Origin: JAAZAI01 sp050942875
GTDB lineage: Bacteria > Verrucomicrobiota > Kiritimatiellia > RFP12 > UBA3636
Direction: 5' to 3'
DNA: 64,000 nucleotides
Assembly (NCBI GenBank): GCA_050942875.1
Contig: JBMNOD010000005.1
Location: 11,959 to 75,958, forward strand
The translations under genes and the position numbers were made by a program. Of the stretch, positions 57,175-64,000 are shown in pieces. Each line of letters opens with the position of its first letter. Within the stretch, counting starts at the first letter, position 1. A model generated the notes under the pieces. The model searched no databases and had not been told where the DNA came from. It worked only from the letters and a program-made list of their open reading frames with translations.

Positions 57175-59514
57175 GTGGTCGAGTCGGCTTCAGTTTTCCA
57201 TGATGCAGTTTCCGTTTTCATTCCGGCGTACAATGCCGCCGCATGGCTGCCGCGCGCCATTGAAAGCGTGCTGGCGCAAACGGTCAAGCCGTGCGAAATC
57301 ATCGTGGCCGACGACGGCAGCACGGACGATACCGCCAAGGTCGCGGCCCGGTACGGGGACGCCGTCCGGTATGTGCGTTTCGACCATTGCGGCGTCTATG
57401 CCGTGCGCCATGCGATTCTTTCCGAATTGAAGGGGGCTTGGTTTCTCAACCTGGATTCGGACAACTGGATCGAGCCCGACTTCCTCGCGAAGGCGCTTGA
57501 GGTCGTGGCGGCTCATGCGGGCGATGACATGTTCGCTTTCGTCTATCCCGACATGCAGTTGTTCGGCGAGGCGGATGGCGTCGTCGAGCGGCCCGATTTT
57601 TCCATCGAGGAACTGAAGGCGTGCAACTACCTCGACATGAATTCGCTCGTCCGCACCGATGTTGCGCGACGGTTTGGCTTCGACCCCGCCTTCAACAGCG
57701 GGCAGGGCGACTACGACTTCTTTCTGACGCTTGCCGAAAACGGGTTTACCGGGGCGCCGCTGCGTGCGTCGCGTCTCCATTACTGTGTTCGCGCGGGCAG
57801 CATCAGCTACGAGGGGCGCCGCCGTTTCCGCCTCCGTCAGCTCGCCGAGCAAATTCTGGAAAAGCATGGTGGTTTTTTTTCAGAGCGTGAAGCCGCCGCG
57901 TTGCGGGATGGCGCTCGGCGCGGCAACGCCAACGCGATGTGGGATGCCGCGCTGGAGGAGTACGAGCTGGGGCGCTGTCGCGAGGCGCTCCATTATGTTT
58001 GCCAGGCTCTTGTTTGCGATGTCCGACAGATCTCGCGCGCCCGGATCTCCCTGCTACTGAAAAGCCTTGCCGTCCATGCTTCCGGCGGCATCCTCTGCCT
58101 CAGCCGCCCGTTGCAGTTCGGCGAATCGCGCCCGAATGCACTTGCCCGAGTCTTTTTGCGCACTTGCCGCAAAGCCCGGATCGTGTGGAGCGCGCTGGCG
58201 TTGCGACTGCGCCGCGTCAAGTTGCCGACGATCTGGGTTGAGTTGGAAGGCGGCCATGTCGGGCGCGACACGCCCAGGATTCGCACCCGGCGATCCGTTG
58301 AGTTGCAGGACTGCCGGAACTGGCGATGGCTGGCGGATGGGGCGGCGCCTGCCGATGACGATTACATTGCGCGCCTCCGGCCCGGCGACGAGCTTTACCC
58401 GGAGGCGCTGTTCATCATGGCGCGCGAGGCCGCGCGAAACGCCTTGCCGGAAATCGTCTATGCCGACCATGCCTGGTGGAATGGCGAGCGGAGTCTCCAA
58501 CCGTGCTGGAAGCCCGATTTCCCCAAGTCCGAGATCGGGCGCAACCTTGACGTGGTGCGGGGCGCCGCTCTTGTGAGGGCTGGCTTCCTGGGCGGTGACG
58601 GCGCCGATGTGTCCGCCCCGGCGATTGAACCGAATGCGGTCGTCCATGTCCCGCGCATCGTCATGAACATGCATGTGCCGTGCGAAGCGCCGCCTGCGCA
58701 AGTCCTGTCCGGCGTGGAGTCGTCGCTTCGCGTGGCCGTCGTCATTCCCACGAAGAATCGCGCGGCGTTGCTGGCGCGATGCGTCGAGTCGTTGCGTTCG
58801 CGGACGGCTCATCCCGCGCTGGACATTGTCATCGTGGACAACGGCAGCACCGATGAAGACGCCGTGGCGTTTCTGTCGGAATGCGGCGAGCGGGTCGTCC
58901 GCCATCCGGCTCCTTTCAACTTTTCGGAATTGATCAACGTGGGCGCGCGTGCCGTTGACGCGCCGGTGTTGCTGCTTCTCAACGACGACATGGAAGTGCC
59001 GCCCGGCGCGGAACGCTGGCTGGGCGCGATGCTCGCCACGCTTCTGGAGGATGGCGTCGGAATCGTCGGCGCGCGCCTCGACTACCCTTGCGGGGCGATC
59101 CAGCACGCCGGCATCGGCGTCTTCCACGAGACGCGGAAGCGGCTTCGGATGCGGAACCTCTTTTGCGGGCAGATGAACCGCAGCTTCTGGGTCGGACGCC
59201 GCCGCGATTGCCTGGCCGTCACGGGCGCTTGCCAGCTTGTCCGGCGCGAGGTGTTCGAGGCCGTCAAGGGATATGACGAGACGCTCCCGATCGTCTGCAA
59301 CGACGTCGACTTCTGCCTGCGCGTTCGCGAGCTCGGGTGGCGGATCGTCTACCAACCTGCGGCCCGGTTGATCCACCATGAAGGGGTCAGCAAAGGCGGC
59401 AGCCGTTCGCATGCCGCGTCCGTCGCCCGCTCGCATGCGATTTTCGACGAGCGTTGGGCAAAGAAAATCGGCCGCGACACCTTTGCGCGTGAGGAATGGG
59501 AGACGGGGCTATGA
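57175..59514 (+). CDS. dual GT2 glycosyltransferase
   Basis: About 779 residues from a GTG at 57175 (GGAGAGGGG 9-14 nt ahead); an ATG at 57097 is in frame but lies in the promoter. Domain 1: AVSVFIPAYNAAAWLPRAIE, IIVADDGSTDDTAKVAARYG, FLNLDSDNWIEPDFL, YDFFLTLAENGFTG. It is clearly paralogous to the whole protein encoded at 61571. A middle helical part (about 240-500) is without recognised motifs. Domain 2: VAVVIPTKNRAALLARCVESL, IVIVDNGSTDEDAVAFL, LLLLNDDMEVPPGAERWLGAM, GIVGARLDYPCGAIQHAGI, NDVDFCLRVRELGWRIVYQPAARLIHHEG. It probably adds two different sugars, or a disaccharide unit. ATGA overlap with the next gene. Confidence 0.87.
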   Translation: MVESASVFHDAVSVFIPAYNAAAWLPRAIESVLAQTVKPCEIIVADDGSTDDTAKVAARYGDAVRYVRFDHCGVYAVRHAILSELKGAWFLNLDSDNWIEPDFLAKALEVVAAHAGDDMFAFVYPDMQLFGEADGVVERPDFSIEELKACNYLDMNSLVRTDVARRFGFDPAFNSGQGDYDFFLTLAENGFTGAPLRASRLHYCVRAGSISYEGRRRFRLRQLAEQILEKHGGFFSEREAAALRDGARRGNANAMWDAALEEYELGRCREALHYVCQALVCDVRQISRARISLLLKSLAVHASGGILCLSRPLQFGESRPNALARVFLRTCRKARIVWSALALRLRRVKLPTIWVELEGGHVGRDTPRIRTRRSVELQDCRNWRWLADGAAPADDDYIARLRPGDELYPEALFIMAREAARNALPEIVYADHAWWNGERSLQPCWKPDFPKSEIGRNLDVVRGAALVRAGFLGGDGADVSAPAIEPNAVVHVPRIVMNMHVPCEAPPAQVLSGVESSLRVAVVIPTKNRAALLARCVESLRSRTAHPALDIVIVDNGSTDEDAVAFLSECGERVVRHPAPFNFSELINVGARAVDAPVLLLLNDDMEVPPGAERWLGAMLATLLEDGVGIVGARLDYPCGAIQHAGIGVFHETRKRLRMRNLFCGQMNRSFWVGRRRDCLAVTGACQLVRREVFEAVKGYDETLPIVCNDVDFCLRVRELGWRIVYQPAARLIHHEGVSKGGSRSHAASVARSHAIFDERWAKKIGRDTFAREEWETGL

Positions 59515-60632
59515 GCGGAAGCGCATCGTCGTTCAAACGCCGCATTCGCGACGCCGCGTGCGCCTTGGCGCGGCGGCGTTCCACCGCCGAAGGCGTCAAC
59601 CGGTCGGGCGCGGGCTGGCGGAGCTTCGACCGGACCCGGAAGGCGCTTGCGGGAGGCCGGCTTTCCCTTGCAAAAAAACTCCGACTTGGTGTTGACATGG
59701 TTTTTCACCCCGAGTCGGTCAAGCGCGCGGTCAGCTACCATCGCTCCTCCACGGCGGGCGGGAACAAACGGTTCGCCGTCGTTTCGTTTTCCGACATCCA
59801 CGGGAACCTTGGTCAGCAGATGCAATGGGGCGACTTCTGGATCAAGCAGGAACTGGCGGCGGCCATCTCCGCGTTGGGCGGCATCGTCGTCGAGCCTTTC
59901 ATGCGACCGGACGTGATGATACACCTCTTCGGCGGATTCTACGACCTCCCGCCGGCGAAGGAGCATGTCTTGTGGATTCATTCGCACCCCGAAAAGCTGA
60001 CGCCGTCGTTCCTCTCGACCTACGACCGGGTCTATTGCATTTCCAGAACCCAATGCGGGGAGCTTGAAAAATCCGGCCTGAAATGCGATTGGCTCCCGAT
60101 GGCGACGGGCAAGCGATTGCAGGAGCCTGGCAAGGTTGACGAGCGGGTCGTTTTCGTCGGCAACGCCCTGCCTGAGCTCGGCGGGCATCGGAAGGTGGTC
60201 GACGACATGCTGGCGGTGCGCGCGGAAAACCCGGAAATTGATTTCGCCCTGTGGGGAGGGTTGTACAAGGACCTGCCGCCCGGCGTCCTTGTGGACGAGT
60301 ACATGCCTTACCACGAATTGGACGCCCTCTATGCGCGTTCCGCCATCGTCTTGAACGACCATCGCAAGGAGATGAAGGAGCAGGCGTTCATCAACCCGCG
60401 GATACTTGATGTGATCGCGTGCGGCGGGTTTGTGATTTCCGACCGCAACAACGTCATCAACGACTACTTCGGCGATGCTGTTCCGCAATACGAAAGCCGG
60501 GAGGAACTGGCGGAGCTTATGAAGACCTACTGCGGCCATCCCGAGCGTCGTGCGGAGCGCCTGTCGCGCGCCCGCGAGCTCGTCGCCGCCTACACGTGGC
60601 GGCGGGTGGCAAAAGGGTTGATGGGCGCATGA
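59511..60632 (+). CDS. glycosyltransferase with CgeB/GT1-like C-terminal domain
   Basis: 373 residues from MSGSASSFKRRIRDAACALA. The first 90 residues are basic and helical. RFAVVSFSDIHGNLGQQMQWGDFWIKQELAAAISALGG begins a Rossmann half; HVLWIHSHPEKLTPSFLSTYDRVYCISRTQCGELEKSG follows (GT-B hinge side). The C-terminal FVGNALPELGGHRKVVDDML, YMPYHELDALYARSAIVLNDHRKEMKEQAFINPRILDVIACGGFVISD and ELMKTYCGHPERRAERLSRARELVAAYTW match Glyco_trans_1_2/CgeB. It is coupled to the dual GT2 gene by 4 nt and converges with the next gene at a 7-nt gap. The donor and acceptor are not known. Confidence 0.75.
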   Translation: MSGSASSFKRRIRDAACALARRRSTAEGVNRSGAGWRSFDRTRKALAGGRLSLAKKLRLGVDMVFHPESVKRAVSYHRSSTAGGNKRFAVVSFSDIHGNLGQQMQWGDFWIKQELAAAISALGGIVVEPFMRPDVMIHLFGGFYDLPPAKEHVLWIHSHPEKLTPSFLSTYDRVYCISRTQCGELEKSGLKCDWLPMATGKRLQEPGKVDERVVFVGNALPELGGHRKVVDDMLAVRAENPEIDFALWGGLYKDLPPGVLVDEYMPYHELDALYARSAIVLNDHRKEMKEQAFINPRILDVIACGGFVISDRNNVINDYFGDAVPQYESREELAELMKTYCGHPERRAERLSRARELVAAYTWRRVAKGLMGA

Positions 60633-60639
60633 GGATCCC

Positions 60640-61452
60640 TTAAAGATCGTGCGGTATTATGAAGGAAGCGTCAGTAACAGGTTTTGATGGGTCTGAGATG
60701 ACGAGCTGAGGAACGCCTCCGGCGAATGCCGCCCATTTGGAATAGGTGCTGGGCGGGCCGATGATTTTGTCGCAGGCGCTCAAGCAGAGGCAGTCGCCGA
60801 ACTCGTGGTTCGGCCCTTTGATGACATCCAGTTCGCCAAACGCCGAGGTGTCTATCGCCGCGTCCGAACAGACGACAAAGCGCGTCCGCCCCTTGTCAAG
60901 CGCAGCCGTTTTTTTCATCAAATCGTAGTATGTCGCATCGTCGTAAAACCATTTGCCATCTTTGAAGATTGCATAGTCCGTGCGTCGCATGTGGACGCCA
61001 ACGAGGCAGTCGACTCCTCCGCGGGCCTCTTCCATGAAGCGGGCGTTCGCTGTTTTGCACTCCTCGGCAGGACGGAAGAAGGATCGGATTTTGTCGCGGT
61101 GCTTCCTGACGGCTTCCGGGCACCGAAAACGCCAGTCGCGCGTGAATAAAACCAGCGTCGAGGCCAAGCGTTCCACCAAGGGTGGTTGCAATGGGTTTAG
61201 CACGGCCCCCGTTGATTTTTCGTGCTTGGATGGAGCCAGGCGCCCAACGAGCCGCTTGGTCGGCGCGGCGGAACGGTGTTCTGGCGTGTAGAGCAAAAAG
61301 GGGCGGCCACGCAGGTTTTCGAAATAACGGCCATAGTATCCGAAAGAGAGGTGTGCATAGCGCACGCCGACTTCTTCTGCGGCGGCGATCCAATTCGACG
61401 CCAGGATCAATCGGTTGGCCATCCGGCCGTAGGGTGCGTAGGAAATGACCAT
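60640..61452 (-). CDS. fucosyltransferase-like (GT11/Nod-type) glycosyltransferase
   Basis: 270 residues from MVISYAPYGRMANRLILASN. GRMANRLILASNWIAAAEEVG is the family opening (G-L-N-L); VGVHMRRTDYAIFKDGKWFYDDATYYDLM contains the H-x-R-x-x-D-Y GDP-fucose pocket motif; FVVCSDAAID and DCLCLSACDKIIGPPSTYSKWAAFAGG complete the pattern (S--C---IG--STYS-WA). Such enzymes use GDP-fucose. The base composition is a little poorer in GC than its neighbours, and it runs against the surrounding operon, so it may be a separate acquisition. An upstream in-frame start (61602) would overlap the next gene and shows no ribosome site. Confidence 0.68.
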   Translation of the reverse strand: MVISYAPYGRMANRLILASNWIAAAEEVGVRYAHLSFGYYGRYFENLRGRPFLLYTPEHRSAAPTKRLVGRLAPSKHEKSTGAVLNPLQPPLVERLASTLVLFTRDWRFRCPEAVRKHRDKIRSFFRPAEECKTANARFMEEARGGVDCLVGVHMRRTDYAIFKDGKWFYDDATYYDLMKKTAALDKGRTRFVVCSDAAIDTSAFGELDVIKGPNHEFGDCLCLSACDKIIGPPSTYSKWAAFAGGVPQLVISDPSKPVTDASFIIPHDL

Positions 61453-61570
61453 GGAGTCCGGTGGGATGGAGGAAGGGAAATTGGGCTTAAAGGTATACAA
61501 AAAAGGGCGGGAAATCAAGGGCGAAATGCGGTGTTGCCGTTTGTCCCCATAAGGAGGTATACTCTGGCTT

Positions 61571-62461
61571 GTGAACATCTCCGTATTCATCCCCACATAC
61601 AACTATGCGGCTTTTCTTCCGCAGGCGGTCGAGAGCGTGCTGGCGCAAACTCTGAAGCCGTGCGAGATCATCGTCGCGGACGATGGGAGCACGGACGACA
61701 CGGCGGCCGTCGTCGCTAAATATGGGGATGCCGTCCGCTATGTGCGATTCGATCACCAGGGCGTCTATGCGGTACGCCAGGCGATGCTCTCGATGCTGAA
61801 AGGCGACTGGTTCTTCAATCTCGACGCCGACAATTGGATCGAACCGGACTTCCTTGAAAAGGCGGCGGAGCAGGTGGCTTCGAGCCGCGACGACACGCTC
61901 GCGTTTGTCTATCCCGACGCCGTGACGTTTGGTGATTACGAACGGTTGCAGCCGGTGCCCGAGTTTGACGTGGAGCGATTCAAGCTGGGCAATTTCGTTG
62001 ACATGAATTCCCTCGTCAAGACGGAGGCGGCCCGTCGCTTCGGGTTTGATCCGGCGTTCAACGACGGGTGGGGCGACTACGATTTCTTCCTGACGCTCGC
62101 CAAGCACGGGTATCGCGGCGTCCCGTTGCGCGCGTCGCGGCTGCGCTACCGCGTCCATGCCGGGAGCATCACGGCCGCCACGAAGGCGTTTGACCGGAAG
62201 CAGCGCCTGATGCGGCGGATCGTCCAGAAGCACGCCGACTTTTTCTCGGAGGAGGAGGGGCGTCAGGCGATTGCCCGTTTCGCGCCGGAAGCCGTCATGC
62301 GCCACCGCCTCAGCGAACTCTGGTGGGCCGGGCGCCGCCTGGCGGCGCTGCGCTTTGCCCTGCGGATGCTGTTCACGCATCCCCAAGCCTTCTTGTCGAA
62401 GGCGGTCGCGAAAGCGGTGTTTGGAACCCGATCCACCCCGTTGAGTGCGAAGAGCAATTGA
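61571..62461 (+). CDS. GT2 glycosyltransferase, paralogue of the dual enzyme's first domain
   Basis: 296 residues; GTG start at 61571 with AAGGAGG 12 nt ahead. ISVFIPTYNYAAFLPQAVES, LKPCEIIVADDGSTDDTAAVV, FNLDADNWIEPDFLEKAAEQ, DMNSLVKTEAARRFGFDPAF, and GDYDFFLTLAKHGYRGVPLRASRLRYRVHAGSI are shared almost word for word with residues 10-230 of the protein at 57175. The sequence diverges after HADFFSEEEG. DXD-like motif DADN. It acts in the cytoplasm on an activated sugar. A gene duplication within the locus explains the resemblance. Confidence 0.9.
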   Translation: MNISVFIPTYNYAAFLPQAVESVLAQTLKPCEIIVADDGSTDDTAAVVAKYGDAVRYVRFDHQGVYAVRQAMLSMLKGDWFFNLDADNWIEPDFLEKAAEQVASSRDDTLAFVYPDAVTFGDYERLQPVPEFDVERFKLGNFVDMNSLVKTEAARRFGFDPAFNDGWGDYDFFLTLAKHGYRGVPLRASRLRYRVHAGSITAATKAFDRKQRLMRRIVQKHADFFSEEEGRQAIARFAPEAVMRHRLSELWWAGRRLAALRFALRMLFTHPQAFLSKAVAKAVFGTRSTPLSAKSN

Positions 62462-62489
62462 GAACCATTTTAACGGCGTTGAGGCAGGC

Positions 62490-63917
62490 ATGGACGTCAT
62501 AGGAAACCGTGTTGATTGTTTGCGGCAGTGTGCATCGCGAATCGCGAAGGCGTCGGGTTGTGTCGTCTCGCGTATCTTTGTCCGGCGCTGGTTTTTCGGG
62601 ATCGGCGCGTTCGTTTTTCTCGTCGCATTTGAGATTCACGGTTTTTCGCTCGAATCGTGGAATGCCTTCGTCAAGGATACGACACCGGCCTACCGCTATC
62701 GCTCGATTGGCGTCAATCGAGCGATTCGAAGCGATGAGTATGCCGTTTCCGTCCCCTTTGTGATGGCGCAATGTGCGCATCCCGACTTCTTCCCGCCGTT
62801 CAACGACCGTTGCGGCGGAACGAAAATGGACATGTTCGTGTCCACGCCGCCGAGTCCCGTCTGGGACTGGACGGTCGTGGGCCAGGCCGCCAACTGGGGC
62901 TATTTCCTGTTCGGATTCGAACGCGGGCTTGCTTGGAATTGGTGGTCGCGGTATCTGCTTGGTTTCCTTTTCGCGCTTGAATTCTTTTTGATCTGGTTGC
63001 AAGGCGACCGGGCGTTGGCGTTCGTCGGCGCCTTGGCCGTGACGCTCGGCGCGCCGACGCAATGGTGGACGACGACGGTGCCCTATTTGAACCTTTTCTT
63101 CTTTGCCTCGCTGGTCTTTCTTTACAAGCTGTTTTCGTGGCGACGCAAGGCGGCGCAAGCCGCCGCCGCGACGGGGCTGGCCGTTTCCTTGTGTTCGTTT
63201 TGCTTTTCGTTCTACCCTCCGTTTCAATACCTGTATGGTGTGGCGTTGATCTTTCTTGGGGCGGAAATGATCTGGCTCGCCTGCCGTCGTGATGGATCGT
63301 GGTCTCGGAAAAGCGCCTGGGTGATGCTTGTTTGCGTGATGCTGGCGCTGGTGGCGGAGGGATGCTATTTCTTTGCCGTTCATCATGATACCCTGGCGCG
63401 TTTAGCCTCCTCGTCCTATCCGGGGGCTCGCTGTTGCCAAGGTGGCGGCATCAAGCAATGTCTCGACATGCAGACCTGGAAGATTATCAGTCTGTTTACG
63501 CCATTCAGGAGGGTGAATTTCCTCAACGCCTGTGAAGTCAGCGTGTTCTTTGTGCCGATGATGGCGGGCGTCTGGGTCGCCATCCTAGGCGGCAAGAGGT
63601 TTGTCCGTGAATCGCCCTTTAGCCCGGCGCTTGCCGGCTGGGCTGGAGTGATGCTCCTGTGGATGGCCTTTAGCTGGCCGGAAACACTTGCCCGGCTTTC
63701 TTTCTTTTCGCAAATCCCCGTTCGTCGTGCCGCCGTTGTTTCAAGTTTCATCTTGTTGCTGCTCGTCTTTAAACTGGCCCAGATTAACATTCGAGACAGA
63801 TGGGCCTTTTGCGGGAAATCAGGAGTTGCAGGATGTTTAGGCTTGTCGTGTGGCATGTTTGTCATTTCCTTGTTGATTACTAACCCGGCCACAAATAGCG
63901 TTGCGCACGGAGATTGA
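62490..63917 (+). CDS. polytopic membrane protein, glycosyltransferase-C-like, apparently C-terminally truncated
   Basis: 475 residues from MDVIGNRVDCLRQCASRIAK with GAGG close ahead. About nine to ten hydrophobic spans are visible (IFVRRWFFGIGAFVFLVAFE, WWSRYLLGFLFALEFFLIWL, ALAFVGALAVTLGAPTQWW, LNLFFFASLVFLYKLF, GVALIFLGAEMIWLAC, WVMLVCVMLALVAEGCYFF). The first external loop carries NRAIRSDEYAVSVPFVMAQ, a feature of the DUF7657-type, GT-C-like family. Such proteins usually exceed 650 residues; here the frame stops at TGA 63915, just before a REP hairpin cluster. It may flip or glycosylate a lipid carrier. It could be a shortened pseudogene. Confidence 0.7.
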   Translation: MDVIGNRVDCLRQCASRIAKASGCVVSRIFVRRWFFGIGAFVFLVAFEIHGFSLESWNAFVKDTTPAYRYRSIGVNRAIRSDEYAVSVPFVMAQCAHPDFFPPFNDRCGGTKMDMFVSTPPSPVWDWTVVGQAANWGYFLFGFERGLAWNWWSRYLLGFLFALEFFLIWLQGDRALAFVGALAVTLGAPTQWWTTTVPYLNLFFFASLVFLYKLFSWRRKAAQAAAATGLAVSLCSFCFSFYPPFQYLYGVALIFLGAEMIWLACRRDGSWSRKSAWVMLVCVMLALVAEGCYFFAVHHDTLARLASSSYPGARCCQGGGIKQCLDMQTWKIISLFTPFRRVNFLNACEVSVFFVPMMAGVWVAILGGKRFVRESPFSPALAGWAGVMLLWMAFSWPETLARLSFFSQIPVRRAAVVSSFILLLLVFKLAQINIRDRWAFCGKSGVAGCLGLSCGMFVISLLITNPATNSVAHGD

Positions 63918-64000
63918 GGCATGGGATCTGGAATTTGGCGTTGGGAAAGGGGCACGGACATTCCTGTCCGTGTTCGTCCACGGGTTGGAAAACCCGTGCC
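63918..64000. repeat. two REP-like hairpins at the window end
   Basis: CACGGACA-TTCC-TGTCCGTG (63953-63972) and CACGGGTT-GGAA-AACCCGTG (63979-63998), both 8-bp perfect stems with 4-nt loops. They share the CACGG arm start with the CACGGGAG tails of the GGGTGGGC hairpins. No gene is seen to the window end. Confidence 0.65.

Overview
The window is GC-rich bacterial chromosome with strong codon bias. It carries a Gram-negative envelope gene set (heptose kinase, DUF481 outer-membrane protein, Wzm/Wzt O-antigen exporter), many secreted carbohydrate-active proteins, uroporphyrinogen-decarboxylase-like paralogues, autotransporter-strand proteins, a serpin and a RAYT transposase. This mix suggests a member of the Verrucomicrobiota/Kiritimatiellota (PVC) lineage from an anaerobic or host-associated habitat. 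That assignment is inference; no rRNA or marker tree is available here.

Layout. 0-7.6 kb (minus strand): ECF sigma factor cut by the window edge, heptose phosphatase and heptose kinase, a small membrane protein, biotin ligase, a GH38 alpha-mannosidase and a DUF481 protein. 8.0-10.6 kb: the ilv operon, preceded by a consensus promoter, a near-leaderless Val/Leu leader peptide and an attenuator hairpin. 10.9-11.9 kb: an AT-richer acquired island with a GNAT acetyltransferase and a decayed BrnT/BrnA toxin-antitoxin pair. 12-15.9 kb: single-chain PurL. 16.3-23.9 kb: methyltransferase and epimerase pair, serpin with a TM1266-type regulator, UroD-like protein, LamG protein and DUF4838 protein. 23.9-27.9 kb (minus): KDG-type kinase, 6-phosphogluconate dehydrogenase and a LarA-like racemase. 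28.1-37.6 kb: SASA esterase running into a RAYT/REP unit, a two-CBM-like glycoside hydrolase, two secreted strand-repeat proteins with matching C-termini and a second UroD-like protein. 38-45.7 kb: zinc-ribbon protein, TPR protein directly behind tRNA-Gly, MiaB, tRNA-Arg, hybrid histidine kinase and a sugar isomerase. 45.7-47.0 kb: a gene-free repeat field. 47-64 kb: a surface polysaccharide locus (Wzm, four-helix-bundle protein, Wzt, a glycosyltransferase-acetyltransferase fusion, pyruvyl transferase, and GT9, GT4, GT2, CgeB-like and fucosyltransferase-like enzymes, then a polytopic membrane protein).

How the genes fit together. The heptose genes at the left and the ABC exporter plus transferases at the right point to a heptose-containing LPS with a modified (acetylated, pyruvylated) O-chain. 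The middle is a glycan-scavenging and sugar-acid catabolism region: secreted hydrolase and esterase, alpha-mannosidase, KDG kinase, 6PGDH, isomerase and LarA-like racemase.

The most unusual signal is non-coding. Intergenic DNA is full of short repeats with exact 7-nt periodicity. The sequence differs from site to site (CTAGnnn, AAGTCCA, GGAGTTT, ACTGGCG, TTCTCAC), and some supply the stop codons of real genes. Alongside them are REP-like hairpins, a pair of 58-bp inverted-repeat elements with a covarying terminal base pair, a RAYT flanked by 16-nt palindromic repeats, and a perfect 48-nt palindrome. Promoters of TTGnnn - 16 to 18 nt - TAnnnT type, most often with 17 nt, can be read in front of most transcription units. 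All coordinates and pairings were read by eye; no search or folding program was run.
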